Assembly: GCA_037127255.1 (NCBI GenBank)
Contig: JBANSL010000004.1
Location: forward strand, 51,905,702 to 51,969,701
Length of the DNA: 64,000 nucleotides
DNA from: Persicaria tinctoria
Lineage: Eukaryota > Streptophyta > Magnoliopsida > Caryophyllales > Polygonaceae
Direction: 5' to 3'
How positions within the stretch are numbered: the first letter of the stretch is position 1; each line of letters opens with the position of its first letter. The position numbers were made by a program, and so were the translations under genes. Of this stretch, positions 48,357 through 60,619 are shown piece after piece. The notes under the pieces were generated by a model that had not been told where the DNA came from, did not search any database, and saw only the letters and a list, made by a program, of their open reading frames with translations.

Positions 48357-49420
48357 GTATAAGTATAACTTAACATAAATCTAGAAATATAGTTATGTCC
48401 TCTAAAGGACATTCATTGGGTCTCCCTGCATAGCATGTGCCAACAACCTAATTTATAATAAAAAATAATAATTCAATACTAGTACTTTTCTTGAACCATG
48501 TTCGGGTTTTTTCAGTATATTTTCGATTGAATGTCAATTTTCAGCTAATATACTTATCACCTTGCCGTTCTTCGAAATCTTTGGCTGTCATGGTAAATTC
48601 TTTTATCTAGACAATTGATACTCTAAATCTGACAAAGAATAGTAGACTCAACGCTTCCACACCTCTTCTAACATGCGCTCTACTTGGACGCTAAGAAAAA
48701 GGAGTATTATAGTTCTTGGCCTAAGAAAACTGAGTCTGGATTCTCATTGTCACTTTCAATGTTACATAACATATCATACCTCTCATATTGGTCTAGATTA
48801 TAAACCAATTTGAGAAAAAAAATAGATTTAAATGTATAAACCATATGAAGCTAAAGTACTTTAAAGAATGATATTTACTATTTAGTGTATGTTTTTATAA
48901 TGTTTTAGTCCCTTAATTAGAAAAAGATATATAACTATGTGTTTACGTTCATAAACAACACTTTAAATCAAGAGAATGTTCACTTATTTTTTTTTCATTA
49001 GATAAGAATTCGAGTTTAGATATATCTGAAACTCGAGGGCCAGCCAAGCTGGTAGACGGGGGAACCGTCTAAAACCATGACATACAATAACACATAATGG
49101 TGCAAACTCAGACAAACACACTTTACAAAAATCAAAACTGAGCTGACCTGTTTAGTTGTGGACGAAGACGACAGACGAAGCCAAACCCCACTCTGAAATA
49201 GAATCGTAGGTTTGACCCCCACTATGTTATATGTCCTTTAAATCCACATGACTAACTAAGGGCTCATAGGACACAACCATAGGCTCATAGTATGCGAAAT
49301 TTGATGATTGAAAAGTATTATTTTTTGCTCTGAATATAATACTTAGTGCCAAATAAAACCAAAACCCATTTCCACTATTTAGATTTTGGTTCTTCTTCCT
49401 AAGAAATGTAATTTGAACAT
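48357..49420. other. Intergenic DNA, no gene recognised
   Basis: AT-rich sequence. The minus-strand frame 49016-49222 lacks protein-like features and is not called. Confidence 0.4.
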
Positions 49421-50400
49421 CGATCTAAATAAGGTAATCGGCACTGATGCGATCTCGTCCCTCGCCCTTTCTTTTCATGTTGGCTTTTTCTTGCTTCCCA
49501 ATCGGCCAACTTCTATAGATTTGCTCTTGTCTGATGGTCGATTGTGATCAAGGTGTTGGTGATGGATGTCGTGCCGAGTAACATAGAACACAAGAGCGAG
49601 ATAGTTTTTGGGATCGAAATCGAAGAACCCTTTAATCAATAAAGGGGTTCCTCAATTCTATTCAATCTGCCTAATTCCAAGTACACGAGTTTGTTTAAAT
49701 AGAAAAGCTATGGAAACTCTAACCAATTCTTCATTGCAAAGGAAAGAGATTTGGATAGATCTAAATATCTAAAGATATGTAAAACTTCCCTAAGATAAAT
49801 AATTCATAAATAAGATAGAATATAAATAACTTAGTGAACAAGAATTAATCTATAGGAGATATAATTCTTGGGACTTATATACTTACATAAAATAACACTA
49901 ATGAATTAAATAAGTGAACCGGCCCAAACACAAGAGCAACTCGCCCCATCCACTCGACAAGGTCCTTGGCCCACTCGACTAGAGGTGGTCTCGAGTGGCC
50001 CATGGTGATGCCGAGTAAGGATGAGTCATGGAGGGTGCTGACGAGTCTTCATGAGCTCCGTTTGTGGACGCAAGCTCACTTCCTGTGTCGGTGGTGTAGT
50101 CTTGAGCAAAGTGATCCAGGGTGGCCTGAACCCTTATTCTATTGTTCCTTGTTAACGGAGAAGAAGGGCTTTGGTTGCATCTTGAATTCTCTTGGCCCTT
50201 GCACGAGTGATAGGACCATCGAATGGAACCTTCATGTTGTCCTCAATGTCGCCAGGAGTAATCGACAATTGCACTGCATCCGCGTCTTACCTCGATCTGA
50301 GGCATCCCGCCTTCAATTGCAATCGATTGCCACTTCCAGCCACCAATTCAGTCGTCCCGACTGATCACCACATCAAACACAAACCAAATACTTGTAATCA
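49421..50400 (-). mobile_element. Decayed gypsy retrotransposon 3' end
   Basis: On the minus strand 50300-50178 encodes PFDGPITRARAKRIQDATKA, the common C-terminal GPITRARAK motif of plant Ty3/gypsy polyproteins. Stops follow. Further along the minus strand, non-coding DNA (49960-49430) could be polypurine-tract and LTR sequence. No LTR partner or target duplication was found, so the limits are approximate. The plus-strand frame 49966-50364 is its antisense shadow. Confidence 0.5.
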
Positions 50401-50987
50401 GTGCAACCGAGTTTGACGAATTATAAAGAAGAGAGTAGAGAATTGACTTAGAGTTTACAATTGGGAGAATGAAGAGAATAAAGAGAAAGAGAGATCACCC
50501 GTGCAACTAAGAGAGAAAGCCGCCTCTAGCAGTCGCCGACTGCATCCCCGCCCACATTTGCCCTCCTCTGACTGCTGATCGATTGCGCCCGGCCTCCCCA
50601 ACGACAACTATCAATCAATTTATCAATTCAGTTATGAGGAAGAAGATGATTGAGGAAGAATGTAAATGTACTTGAGAAATTCATTTTCAGTTTTTGGTAT
50701 TGGAAGCTAGAAGAACGTGGGTGAGACAGGAAGCTTATCTTTGCTAAGGGAAGGACACGTGATTCAATTTTTTACGAAGACTTTGCTTCTGATTTTATAA
50801 GTAGATTAAGATTGGATTATCACAATTCACAATACTATGAAAAAATGAATTTAAAAAAAATATTATTCGTAGGAAAAAGGAAATAAAATAATTGATTATT
50901 GAAGGTCTCAGCGAAACTTCTCCATATCCTTTCTCTCTCCACCTCTCTCTCTCTCTCTGCACATCAACGTCTATGCCCAGGCAGAAC
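50401..50987 (+). promoter_or_regulatory. Probable CNGC promoter / start of leader
   Basis: This region lies upstream of the channel gene. It holds AT-rich DNA and then a CT-rich run (50920-50958, with a (CT)n microsatellite) typical of plant 5' leaders. The leader continues on the far side of the hAT insertion (tctcaattcagacc...cccctctctctcagctcac at 52115 onward). No TATA box could be assigned with confidence. Confidence 0.4.
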
Positions 50988-52106
50988 TAGAGGTGGCAAT
51001 CGGGCGAGTCGGGACGGGTTCGGGTCGGGTTATTCGGTTTCGGGTCATATCGGACTCGGGTTGATATCGGGTGTGATGACAATTCGGGCCTGATCGGGTT
51101 CGGGTCGGGTTTATTTGGGCATTAGTTTATCGGATACAATCGGCTTTTCGGGTCCCATTCGGTTCGGGCGAATCGGGTTTCGGTCTAAACGAGTTTGGGT
51201 TAATCGGGTGTCGGTCTAGACGGGTTCGGGTGAATCGGGTTTCGGTCTAAGCGGGTTCGGGTGAATCGGGTTTTGGTCACAACGGTTTTGATTGAATTGA
51301 GTTCGGTCAAATCGAACCCGCAAGAATCATATTGGTCACAACGGTTTTGATTGAGTTGAGTTCGGTCTAAGCGGTTTTAAATTGAGTTCGGTTAAATCGG
51401 TCAAATCAATTTTTTCTTACCTATGAGATATGTATTCTTCTATATAGATTAAGCTAATGTTTATCAATTCTTAATCAATACTACATTCCTTAAAAAAATG
51501 TAAGTCTTCCCACTTTTTATAATATTTAAAAAAAAAGTCAAAATCATATAAAATATTATTTTTTAATATTAATTTCATACTTATTATTCATAACTACGAA
51601 ATTATAAAAATAACAAATAATTGATATTTATATAGTTGGGGCGTCTTAAAAAATGCTAAAAAGTTACTTTTTTAATAGAGGGAGTACAAAATTATATTTA
51701 ATTATACTATATACATGATAATATTACTATTCATTATTAACTAATAAAATACTTAGGTTGTTTTGAGTATTTTAGGGAAAATGCTAAGATTTTTGTTGAT
51801 TTCGGATATTATCGGGTTTGGGTCATTTCGGGTGTCGGGTATAATCGGGTTTGGGTAATTTCGGGTTTCGGATATGCTCGGGTCGGGCAATTTCGGGTTT
51901 CGGGTTGATTTCGGGTCGGCCCATTCGGATATAATCGGGTTCGGGTTCTTACTGGGTTCGGATTGCTTTCGCGTTCGGGCTTAACTCGAATCGGGTCGGT
52001 TGGTCTCGGATCCAAACTTTTTTTCCAATTATTCGGGTGTCGGACGGGTTCGAGTCGGATCAATCGGATCGGTTTTCTCGGGTCGGGTCGGGTATTGCCA
52101 GCTCTA
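50988..52106. mobile_element. hAT-type MITE 2 in the CNGC leader
   Basis: The ends are TAGAGGTGGCAAT and the reverse complement of TAGAGCTGGCAAT. The 8-bp duplication GGCAGAAC lies at 50980-50987 and 52107-52114. Both subterminal regions are built from cgggt/tcgggt words (51005-51260 and 51800-52100), surrounding an AT-rich core. There is no transposase; the frames 51809-52120 and 51963-52301 are translations of the cgggt repeat. Removing it rejoins the CT-rich CNGC leader. Confidence 0.93.
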
Positions 52107-53511
52107 GGCAGAACTCTCAATTCAGACCTTTTTATCGTCCCAATCCCCCCTCTCTCTCAGCTCACTCTTGGCGTGCTCTTTGTTTTCTATCTCTTCACCC
52201 GTGAGTCTCTCTACTCTACCTCTTCTTGCTGTTCTTCGCTCTCTAATCTCTTATCCTCAATTGATCATGTTTTCCTCAATTTGTTTGTTCGTTTTGCGTA
52301 GTTCACACTTAATTTCCCTCTATGCATCTCATTTTTGTTCACTTTGTAACTTCTCCAGTTTATATTCAGTGGCATCTTAGAAACGGCACTTGTTCAATTC
52401 ATTTTTTGTTTTCGAGTTGTGATAAGAATCTTGCGGTTTTTTTTTTTTTTTTGGTGAATAACTGAATACTAGTGCGATTAATAACTTTTCTGAAGAGTGG
52501 CTTTGATGTTGATACTTGTGTGGGTTGGAACTGAAATTCGCTGAAATCAAACGTTGATCCCCCCGGTGGAGTGGTTTTATTACGCTTATGGTGATCATCT
52601 ATGCGCGGTTATTGTTTGGGTTATTGCATAGAGGTTTTATTGTGTTTTAGTTTGTACTAATCCTTGTTTTGATTTTTCGGCTTCTTCTTGAACTCTTCAA
52701 ATTCCAAAACTGGGTTTTGTTTCTGTCTGGCGAGGAAGTTGTTCAGAAATTGTTGTTTCTGAAATGTCGTTCAGAAAATTGTCAATTTCGATACCTAACT
52801 AAGCCGAGCTTTGGGGGTTCTTCTGGAGCAATTTTCACAACCTGATTGTCACCTCAGGTTATTAATGGGTCTAGCACGCAATCAGAAGAAGGTGGAGGAT
52901 AATTGGATATCTTTATTCTAGAGACACAGATGAAAAGGAAAAAGAAACTTCACCGTTTATTTGTATTTTTGTTTGGTTTAGGAGTTGTTCGTGCAGTTGG
53001 CTTGTTTCTATCCCCTTTTCTTAACTTGGCACTTGAACTTGAAATACTTACTTTTTGGATACCGCGAAGAGGTGTTTGCTCTTAACTCGCTGAATCCAAG
53101 AAGTAAATTTTGTTAGGTATTTGAAATTTTGAATGTATATAATTAATTCTGAATGGCCATGTTAGAAGCATTTGGAGGATTTTCCTATCTTTGCAAATTT
53201 GGCAATCCAAAAAATCTTTGTGAGCACTGTAATAACCCTTTGAAGTGCAAGTGTGTATTATGAATTGTCTTATAAAACTTTGTAATTTGCAATAATGACA
53301 GCAGCTTCTTGAGATTGTCATGCCTTTGCACGTGGGGGCCTGTGTGGTTAGCAGTTTTATTTGTGAATTAGGAAAGCTATATCTTTTACACTAACCATTT
53401 CTCTTCACTAATTAATTCAGGAAAGTTGAAATTTGGTGACCGTTTGAGGGGTAAAACTCCTATTTCTACATACATTATGTTTGACACTGTATTATACTTT
53501 GGTTGAAAGAT
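52107..53511 (+). promoter_or_regulatory. CNGC 5' untranslated region with a likely leader intron
   Basis: CT-rich leader sequence ends in ctcttcaccc followed by GTGAGT at 52201, a good donor. Attaattcag at 53411-53420 is a good acceptor ahead of a short leader exon (53421-53511) that contains the start codon context gaaagatATGAGC. The proposed 1.2-kb leader intron is an inference from splice signals. No other gene is visible; frames 52168-52380 and 52903-53085 are not supported. Confidence 0.5.
53477..53506 (+). CDS. Upstream ORF of 9 codons before the CNGC start
   Basis: ATG at 53477 opens MFDTVLYFG and stops with TGA at 53504-53506, five bases before the CNGC ATG at 53512. If the leader exon is as proposed, ribosomes meet this uORF first. 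Its closeness to the main start would favour leaky scanning or limited reinitiation, so it could dampen translation. Its regulatory role is inferred only. Confidence 0.45.
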   Translation: MFDTVLYFG

Positions 53512-56500
53512 ATGAGCTACCCAAGAGAGAAGTCTGTAAGGTTAGTTCACTTTTTACTTCATTTATAATTACGTAACATCCTCACCCCCAGACTCCGCTT
53601 AATCGCGGGATAACCTTGGTTATTGTTGTTGTTATAATTACGTGTTACATGACATGTTTATGGATACTGATCGATTCATCTTTAAGCATTTCCAGCTATG
53701 AATATTCACAATTTGATGAATCTTTTGTTGGATAGGATGTACAATAGTAAATATCTTTGCTACAATGGGTGAGAGACCATGTGTCCAGAAACTATGAAAA
53801 TGTGCATTCAGCTCCTATCGCTTTTCTGTTTTTGTCCCCAAACGTGTGTTTCTATCCGTTAGCTTCTGATAGTCAGGTCTAGTTTATTTACTTTCTCGTG
53901 CGGGTGGGCGGGGTTGGGTGGGGATGTAATAATAATACGATGTTCTTCATCTCAATCTATCGCTTTCTACTTGATTTTCTTTTGCATTCTACATTCTTAG
54001 AAAATTTAGCTTTTTCTGATTGTTGGAAATAAAATTTCGTATTACCACTGTCTATTGCTCTTTTGGACTTGTTACATTTGTGTTTTTTGCTCTTATTATC
54101 ACCGGCATAGATAGTAATTGGTGTGTGTGGTGCAGGTTTGATGGCTGGCTTCCACAAAAAAGTGCAGATGGACAGTATTTTACCAATGATGGAATTCAGT
54201 TCAACAAATTTAGTGTAGGAAAGCCATCAATCTCTGACAGGGTTAGTACAAGTTTCAAATATGTACCTGAAAGGATCAAAAGTATAAGGAAATCACTGAG
54301 ATTCCGTTCTGTGGGGAGTGTATTCTCACATTCCTCAAATTCTAGAAGGAAGATCTTAGACCCACAGGGGCCATTTCTTCAAAAGTGGAACAAGATATTT
54401 GTATTGTCCTGTGTGCTTGCAGTTTCCGTAGATCCCCTTTTCTTTTACATCCCAGTGATTGAACAGGGCAGAAACTGTCTAGGCCTGGACCGTAAATTGG
54501 AAATCACAATCAGCATTTTACGCTCGTTCACTGATATTTTTTATATTCTTCATATCATTTTCCAGTTTCATACTGGTTTTATTGCCCCCTCTTCTCGAGT
54601 ATTTGGTAGAGGAGTTTTGGTTGAAGATTCTTGGGTCATTGCAAAAAGATACTTGTCCTCGTACTTTTGGATTGATATTCTTGCAGTACTTCCTCTTCCA
54701 CAGGTATGCAGGAATTTGTTATTCTAACAAGTGCTTTTAATGTTGCTGACATTGACATTCATGTTTTGAGTAAATCCATAAAATGACATTACATTTGTGA
54801 TTTGTTTTACTGATTTTGATACCATGTCAAGTCAGTAAAAAAAAAATCAAAAATTTTACTTGAAAAGATTTATGCATTCTACTTTATAAGTTCAAGTTTT
54901 CTGTTTAGGATTGGCAGATATATATATGTTCACTATTTTTTGGCAGATATATATCTTCTAGTTTTTTCCATCACAAGTGGGAGGTTGCATAATGTAAAAA
55001 ATAAGTGTAGAAAAGGATAAGCTTAGATAAATACGAATACTATTTATTTAAAATAGAAGAATACGAATACTATTTATTTAAAATAAAGTACACGTGGAGA
55101 ATGAGAATTAGGGTTAGGATTGCCGATTAATGAAGAGGTAATCAGTGCTCTAACTGCAATGCAACTGCCCGCACTTTGATATTTGATGAAATATAAAAAT
55201 AAAAAACGATAAAAAATTTATAGGTCATGCACGCGGCATTACAAGAGAAAAATAGAAGAAAATCAAACATAATATCTATAGCAGGATACGTGGCGCAATC
55301 TTTTCTATAAGGATTGCTTATGCCTTGAGTATTTTATATAGATAATTGGACTTTTTCTAGGTAACTCAAATTTCTGTTGTTGACTTTGCTCAGGTGGCAC
55401 TTCTAGTCATTCCAAAATTGAGAGGCCCAAGATCTTTGAATGAAAAAAACTTGCTAAAGTTTATCGTAGTCTTCCAGTATGTACCAAGGTTTCTTCGCAT
55501 CATTCCTTTGTACAGGGAAGTCACTAGAGCATCTGGCATACTTACTGAGACAGCATGGGCGGGCGCTGCATTCAACCTTTGCCTCTATATGCTGGCTAGT
55601 CATGTAAGTTTAGTATCAATCAATTAGTTATATTTACTATCAGGAAAAACAAATTTATTGTTATCTGCAACAGGAAAGTCATTGAGTATTAGACTTATTC
55701 ACTTCCAGCCAGCTTTTCTAAATGTTATTCCCTTTAATGGTGCTTGATGATTTCAGCTGCTGTGATTTTATATACATGTACTAAAACCGATGCATAGCAT
55801 CTATGTGGCGCGTTATAGTTGATTCTAGGAAAAAAATTAATAGCGTTCTATGTGGCGCGTTATGATTGATTCTAGGAATTTTTTTTAATAAAATAATATG
55901 TTGTCATTATTTATAGAAAGTTATATAAGCCACAATCTATCTATCTCTATATATATAGTTTAGTTAATTGACAAAAATATAAATAAAAATTATTTCATAA
56001 TCATACCTACCAAAAATATTAATAGATAAATATATATAGTATTTGATAAGTGCTATTTTATTTATATCTAGATTATTCTTTGGTGGAAAGAATTATTTAT
56101 ATCAAAATTAAATATTTAATAATTGTTATTTTTATTTATATCTATATTATTTTTTGTTGGAAAAATGATTTATATTTAGATTATTTATTTATTTATTTAT
56201 TTATTTGAGTCTATCTAAATTATTTATAATATTGTATTAATGTATTCTATATACACGGGACGGGACCTACACTAGTTTATTCTATATGCTCATTTTCTAA
56301 TCTACCTATAAAACCTTCCATACCATGAAAAAGTGAAACTGCTGGTAACAGGATTATTGTACATCCAGAAGAAAATGGATCTTTGCCAAAAGTTGGAAAA
56401 GGTCTACTTTTATTTACCCTATGATATGTCCTTTATGTACATAAGAACAACTGTGCTAGCTTGTTGAAGAAAAATGCATTAGCATAGATTTGTCTTTATA

Positions 56501-58921
56501 TGATTTTTGTTAATACCTATATATAAGTTCTGAGATGCTTCTTGTGTTAGCATGAATGAGATATTGAACTTGCTTTCCTGGAGATAAAAATCTTCCTTAA
56601 TAAGTGAAGTTAATTATTGATACTCATTCCTCCCGATATAGGGAATGAGCAGGTTAGGGAATATGGATAATCTGAATCAAGCATTGTAAATGTTATAAAA
56701 AAAAATCTGAATGAATATCACTTCATTTCCTAGTTATCGTAGTAGTCTAATATGGATGCTATTCATGCTTTGAATCCTTCAATCTTGTTTTTTCAGGTGC
56801 TTGGAGCCTTTTGGTACCTGTTCTCAATAGAGCGGGAAACTACATGCTGGAAAAAGGCCTGCCTAAAGCATCCTGATTTGTGTGACTACCAGGCTCTGTA
56901 TTGTGACAGTAAGCCTGTAAATAACACATTTTTGAATGGTTATTGTCCTGTAACAACAGAGAATCCAGATGTATTCGACTTTGGAATGTTTCTCAATGCC
57001 CTTCAGTCTGGTGTTGTTGAAACAACTGATTTCCCAAAGAAGCTCTTTTTCTGCTTCTGGTGGGGCCTGCAAAACTTGAGGTTAGCATGCTTCTGATGTT
57101 GGATCAAACAACTTATTTGCCATCTCCTCTTGTCATCTGATACAACATTCCTGAGTTTTATTATGTAAATAATTTTTTTTGTAAAATTCTGTTATGAGTG
57201 AGACTTACACATATTCATGGACTAAATTATTCTGGACAATTTAGTTTGTTCCATTTCCTCAAAAGGTTTTGCTAATTGGGAAACACTTTTGATTTTATGG
57301 TCAGCATTGCTGCCATAGCATGACAGATTTTCTTCACAGTTCACACAAAGGGTTGTCCTTTAATATGCTTTTGCATGTTCGAGTTGAGGGTTATTTTAGT
57401 TTTCGTGATTGAAATTGTGTCATATTTTGATCATTTTCTCCTCGTATACAGCTCTCTTGGTCAAAACCTTCAAACAAGTACTTATATCTGGGAGAACTTC
57501 TTCGCCATTTTCATCTCAATAGCTGGACTGGTGTTGTTTGCATTGCTCATTGGAAATATGCAGGTGGTTAAACTATTCAATTTACTTGTGCAATCACAGC
57601 CATTAACTGACAGAATATGTGCTTTTAAATATTTTGACCTACTTTTGTTCATGTATATATGTCAAAAGATATCATTACTTCATGAGCAGACGTCATTACA
57701 CTTTGTGCTCATAGTAATTAGATCTTTCTCTGAGCTACTGTTCACAAACATATGCCTTTGTCTGTTTAAAATATAATCTGAACTGAATTCGACTACTGGT
57801 GCTACAGACATATCTGCAGTCTACCACAACAAGATTAGAGGAAATGCGGTTGAAGAAGCGAGATACAGAGCAGTGGATGTCACACAGATCACTTCCTGAG
57901 CATTTAAAGGAAAGGATTAGGCGATATGAACAGTACAAATGGCAGGAAACCCGCGGTGTAGATGAAGATAATTTGCTTCAGAATCTACCTAAAGATCTCA
58001 GGAGGGACATAAAGCGCCACCTTTGCTTGGATCTGCTTATGAGGGTAAGCCAATTTGATTTTCTACTGACACCGTGAAGGCCATTAGTGGACAGGCTTAG
58101 AACTTGTATATAAATTGATTGTTGAAGATAATCTACTATTTATGCTTTGCACATCTTCTCTTCTTCTTTTTTCTTTTTTTGCTTTTGTATAAATGGATGC
58201 AATGTATGACTGTCTTAAGGTACCTATGTTTGAGAAAATGGATGCTCAGTTGATGGATGCAATGTGCGATTGTCTTAAGCCTGTGCTCTACACAGAGGGA
58301 AGTTTCATAAACAGGGAAGGAGATCCAGTAAATGAAATGTTGTTCATCATGCGTGGCAGGCTGCTAACCATGACCACGAATGGCGGTAGAACAGGTTTCC
58401 TTAACTCCGACTACCTCAAGGCCGGAGATTTCTGTGGAGAGGAGCTTCTCACATGGGCACTTGACCCACACCCATCACCAAACCTCCCCCTCTCAACTAG
58501 GACAGTGCAAGCCCTTTCAGAGGTCGAAGCCTTCGCCCTTAAGTCTGACGACTTGAAGTTCGTGGCTTCTCAGTTCAGGAGACTGCACAGCAAGCAGCTT
58601 CGCCACACATTCAGGTTCTATTCACAGCAGTGGAGGACTTGGGCTGCCTGCTTCATACAGGCAGCTTGGAGACGACGCATCAGGAAGAAGATGGAAGAGT
58701 TGCTTAGGGAAGAGGAGAACCGGCTTCAAGACGCACTGGCCAAGCAAGGAGGTAGTAGCTCTCCCAGTATAGGGGCTACCATCTATGCTTCGAGGTTTGC
58801 TGCGAATATGCTCAAGAAACTGAAGAGGAATAGGTCGAGGAAGGTGAGGTTGGCTGAGAGAATACCACCCATAGTTCTTCAGAAGCCGGCGGAGCCCGAT
58901 TTCTCTGCTGAAGATCGCTAG
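53512..58921 (+). CDS. Cyclic nucleotide-gated ion channel, group I (CNGC1/10/13-like)
   Basis: This is a plasma-membrane cation (Ca2+/K+) channel subunit gated by cyclic nucleotides and calmodulin. The coding exons are 53512-53540, 54136-54703, 55394-55603, 56797-57080, 57452-57563, 57808-58044 and 58220-58921, all with GT-AG introns. Together they give 713 aa, the usual length (about 700-730). The start is chosen because MSYPREKSVRFDGW parallels the conserved N-terminus MNFRQEKFVRFQDW of group I. Visible parts are: ILDPQGPFLQKWNKIFVLS leading into S1 (residues 83-117); FIAPSSRVFGRGVLVED (158-174); FIVVFQYVPRFLRIIPLYRE (S4 side); pore filter GQN (367-369); C-linker ETRGVDEDNLLQNLPKDLRR; CNBD with phosphate-binding cassette GDFCGEELLTWALDP (549-563); IQ motif FIQAAWRRR (625-633) for calmodulin; and C-terminal AEPDF. 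No frameshift or premature stop is seen. The last acceptor is unusual (TTAAG). Confidence 0.95.
53563..53643 (+). mobile_element. 5'-truncated SINE in CNGC intron 1
   Basis: The 12-bp direct repeat TTATAATTACGT flanks (53563-53574, 53632-53643) a 57-bp body. The body ends ccccagactccgc...cgcgggataacc...ttgttgttgtt, the 3' region and TTG-repeat tail of Au-like tRNA-derived plant SINEs. The length shows strong 5' truncation. It lies in the sense orientation of the channel gene. Confidence 0.8.
55801..55877 (+). repeat. Tandem duplication in CNGC intron 3
   Basis: ctatgtggcgcgttat followed by gattctagga occurs at 55801-55830 and 55848-55877. It is separated by a 17-bp A-rich spacer. It lies well within the intron. 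Confidence 0.85.
58193..58279 (+). repeat. 27-bp exon piece duplicated across the CNGC exon 7 acceptor
   Basis: atggatgcaatg(ta/gc)ga(c/t)tgtcttaag occurs in the intron at 58193-58219 and in exon 7 at 58253-58279, 60 bp apart, with three mismatches. The intronic copy ends in TTAAG and supplies the acceptor for the following GTACCTATGTTTGAG (VPMFE). The polypyrimidine tract lies just upstream at 58155-58188 and no other AG falls between. Confidence 0.85.
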
Positions 58922-59160
58922 AGAAGGGACATGGAAGAAAGCAAAGCTGCTTCCTTGCCTTATTTGCGTGTGCATCTGATTCCTTCAAGTTAGCTTGTAT
59001 GATAGTATTTGTCGGTGTAAGGTAATGAGACATTAGTGTTTTGTGCAGTTAAATGAGATATCTACTTGTGTATGTATCTATGAAGGCCGCGCTTTGTGTG
59101 CAGTCAAATGAGATGTCTATTTGTAGATGATGCTCTTTTTAGTACACTTGATTGCATTAG
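58922..59160 (+). other. CNGC 3' untranslated region
   Basis: After the TAG the sequence stays gene-like for about 200 bp and contains tandemly similar gcagt(t/c)aaatgagat words (59047, 59100). No perfect AATAAA was found close by, so the poly(A) site is unknown. Confidence 0.4.
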
Positions 59161-60619
59161 ATTTGAATTTATTTACTTAATAGTCCATTGCTCGTGATTT
59201 ACACGGTTGTTTAGGTTATAAAAATAGGAGTATGTAATGTAAGTTCTGGTTAAGAAATAAAATATAACAATTTTTAGTATCTTATTTTTAATAGCAAAAA
59301 ATAATTTTATTGACCAAATTTGTACATAAAACTTATTCAATTTAATTTTCATCATACTTAACCTCTTTGAGCCAATAATAATTATATTGAATCTGAATTA
59401 ATTTGAAATATCAACACCACCATAAATCAATCCAAAATTTTATTAGTTAAAGTTAATAGTTTAACATACATCAAACAACTTTTAATAAACTCATTTAAAT
59501 TTTAAAAAATTATGTTATGAAAAATCAAGTAAGGTACCAATTAAGTTAAAAATAAAGTTATTTTATGTATACGACAGTTCAGGTGTCTCATTCATTTTTT
59601 AAAAAGAAAACATTGATAAAGTAACGTAGCAAAATACGTAATTTTATGATTACAATGACTTCAAATGAAACTATTTAATTAATCTATTATTCTTTCAAAC
59701 AACTATATTTCTCATGGTATACAAAAATGAAACAATTGATTAACTAAAAATGAATTTGAACATTGATATCAGAGCCGTCCTGTTAAAAGGAATCTTTTAG
59801 TTAGTATTTTTGAAAAAATAATAAATAAATAAAAACAATTACATAACTTAGATAAATATTATTGAGATTTGAGAGGGGGAAACCTAGATATAAGTATATA
59901 GGAAAATGAAAATAGATATATGTGAATTGTATATCAATTATCGAATAAGATATAATATTAAAGTGTACTAGGAAATTTTATAATGAAAAATAAGAATGTT
60001 TGAATGGCAATATTTCATAACCTTTCAACCTTTATTTAACTTAGAGAAGTTGCTTCCATGCAATCTCTTTCTTAATAGTCTCATTTCCTCTCCCCTTCAA
60101 TATCGAGTATTAGTTCACCATTATAAAGCTCTGGATATTTGATATTGATAGGGACTCAAACCCCATGCATCATTCAACTTCTTTAAGGCCTCATTTTAGT
60201 TCATTTTGTGAGGATACCTCAAAACATATGTCGCTTATTCAAAACATTTAAAAGACTCTTATATAGATAATTTGGGAAAAGTTATTGTGTCAAATTCGAA
60301 ATGCGCATTGTATAAACCCATTTGACTGACAACTCTTCCGAGACATTATGAGCTACCTTATGCTCTACAATGTGTTTGATCACATTCTCTACTTTTTTTT
60401 CATCATATGGCCAAAGTGTCGAGGCATCTATAAAATATTGGAATTAGTCTAGTCCATATGACTGTGTATAGGTGTCCCATTGAACCCGCTCAAGAGACAT
60501 TACATACTTTGCATTTACTCTGAATATAAATGGTCTTGTTGAAACTTTGTCAAGAAAATAAACCATACATCCACAATCACGTTTATTGAGGATCTTTGAG
60601 TCTTATTTTGTGGGTGTTC
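59161..60619. other. Intergenic DNA, no gene recognised
   Basis: AT-rich sequence with no supported frame on either strand. Confidence 0.4.

Noticed and set aside
49966..50364. 132-codon plus-strand frame
   Set aside because: The minus strand here carries the GPITRARAK retrotransposon motif; the plus frame is its shadow.
51809..52301. Arg/Pro-rich and Gly-rich frames around 52 kb
   Set aside because: They are translations of the cgggt repeat of hAT MITE 2, or of the CNGC leader.
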